This document shows, one piece after another, positions 5,562-5,800 of a DNA stretch of 5,800 nt. A model generated the notes under the pieces. It had not been told where the DNA came from. It did no database searches and saw only the letters and a list, made by a program, of their open reading frames with translations. The first letter of the stretch is position 1, and each line of letters starts with the position of its first letter. Location of the stretch: assembly GCA_915069725.1 (NCBI GenBank), contig CAJZFF010000142.1, positions 1-5,800 of the forward strand, read 5' to 3'. The translations under genes were made by a program, and so were the position numbers. The DNA comes from an uncultured Actinomyces sp. Lineage in GTDB: Bacteria; Actinomycetota; Actinomycetes; Actinomycetales; Actinomycetaceae.

Positions 5562-5800
5562 GGCGTCATCCGCATCAGCACGATCACCGGGACCTCACCA
5601 CCCCCGTCCCCAGCCGCCCCCTCCCATCGTCGAGGTTGGCATCCCGAGCACCCGCCAGCCCGGAATCGTCGTCGTGGTTCGCCCATCCGTCCCGGCATGC
5701 TCCTGGACCCCGGCATGCTCCTGGACATGGTCCTGCACCCGCCATTTTCCGGGCAGGCCGACCGCCAGCCGGGCGCGGTGCGCGCCCGCCGCCAGAGGCA
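5562..5800. other. Unassigned right-hand end
   Basis: No protein or RNA gene is recognised. A minus-strand frame enters from the right edge at 5798 and ends at TGA 5595-5597, 67 residues with about 80% G/C in third positions. It could be the tail of a gene convergent with the decarboxylase. The plus-strand frame sharing those codon boundaries (for example from ATG 5697 or 5727 to the edge) is just as open and equally G/C-biased, without a ribosome binding site. The two cannot be told apart here, and neither shows a known motif. Confidence 0.3.
5691..5738. repeat. 18-base tandem repeat, two perfect copies plus a degenerate partial copy
   Basis: CCCGGCATGCTCCTGGAC occurs at 5691-5708 and again, identically and directly adjoining, at 5709-5726. 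A third partial copy reads CATGGTCCTGCAC at 5726-5738, two mismatches in 13. The period is a multiple of three, so any overlapping frame is preserved. It reads PGMLLD on the plus strand or VQEHAG in the open minus frame. Each copy contains a GCATGC palindrome. Confidence 0.8.

Noticed and set aside
5126..5728. Minus-strand frame of 200 codons across the decarboxylase
   Set aside because: Most of it is a shadow of the decarboxylase gene, whose conserved residues establish the plus strand. It shows no recognisable protein features.
1..5800. CRISPR array, tRNA/rRNA, insertion sequence or phage element
   Set aside because: No regularly spaced repeats, tRNA cloverleaf, transposase-like frame or terminal inverted repeats were seen.

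Overview
The window is high-GC DNA with strongly G/C-biased third codon positions, packed genes, an ATGA gene overlap and an apparently leaderless gene. All of this points to an actinomycete, most likely Streptomyces or a close relative. It looks like the right-hand end of a natural-product (NRPS and/or PKS) gene cluster that meets a metabolic gene.

Layout. (1) Bases 1-623 (+) hold the C-terminal part of a chain-releasing thioesterase. The window opens just after its nucleophile elbow, so the rest of the protein, probably an assembly-line module, lies to the left. (2) Bases 678-1787 (+) encode a stand-alone luciferase-like flavin monooxygenase of the MupA/Atu3640 type found in NRPS/PKS clusters, 54 bases after the thioesterase and probably in the same transcript. 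(3) A convergent minus-strand operon runs from about 4400 down to 1803: ABC ATPase (3463-4386), six-helix ABC-2 permease (2636-3466, ATGA overlap with the ATPase), then a type II editing thioesterase (1803-2582). (4) Bases 4387-4810 form a gene-free divergent spacer with a perfect 8-4-8 inverted repeat and promoter-like hexamers. (5) Bases 4811-5545 (+) encode acetolactate decarboxylase with all metal ligands and active-site residues recognisable. (6) Bases 5546-5800 hold no gene I can assign, only a short hairpin and an 18-base tandem repeat.

How the genes fit together. The assembly line makes a chain that the first thioesterase releases. The flavin enzyme oxidises either a carrier-bound intermediate or the product. 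The type II thioesterase clears misloaded carrier proteins, and the ABC pair exports the product or gives self-resistance. Acetolactate decarboxylase makes acetoin and is most simply a neighbour beyond the cluster edge.

Nothing here is a clearly new system. The points most worth checking are the substrate of the flavin enzyme, a sharp codon-composition break inside its gene near base 842, and the palindrome between the exporter operon and the decarboxylase gene.
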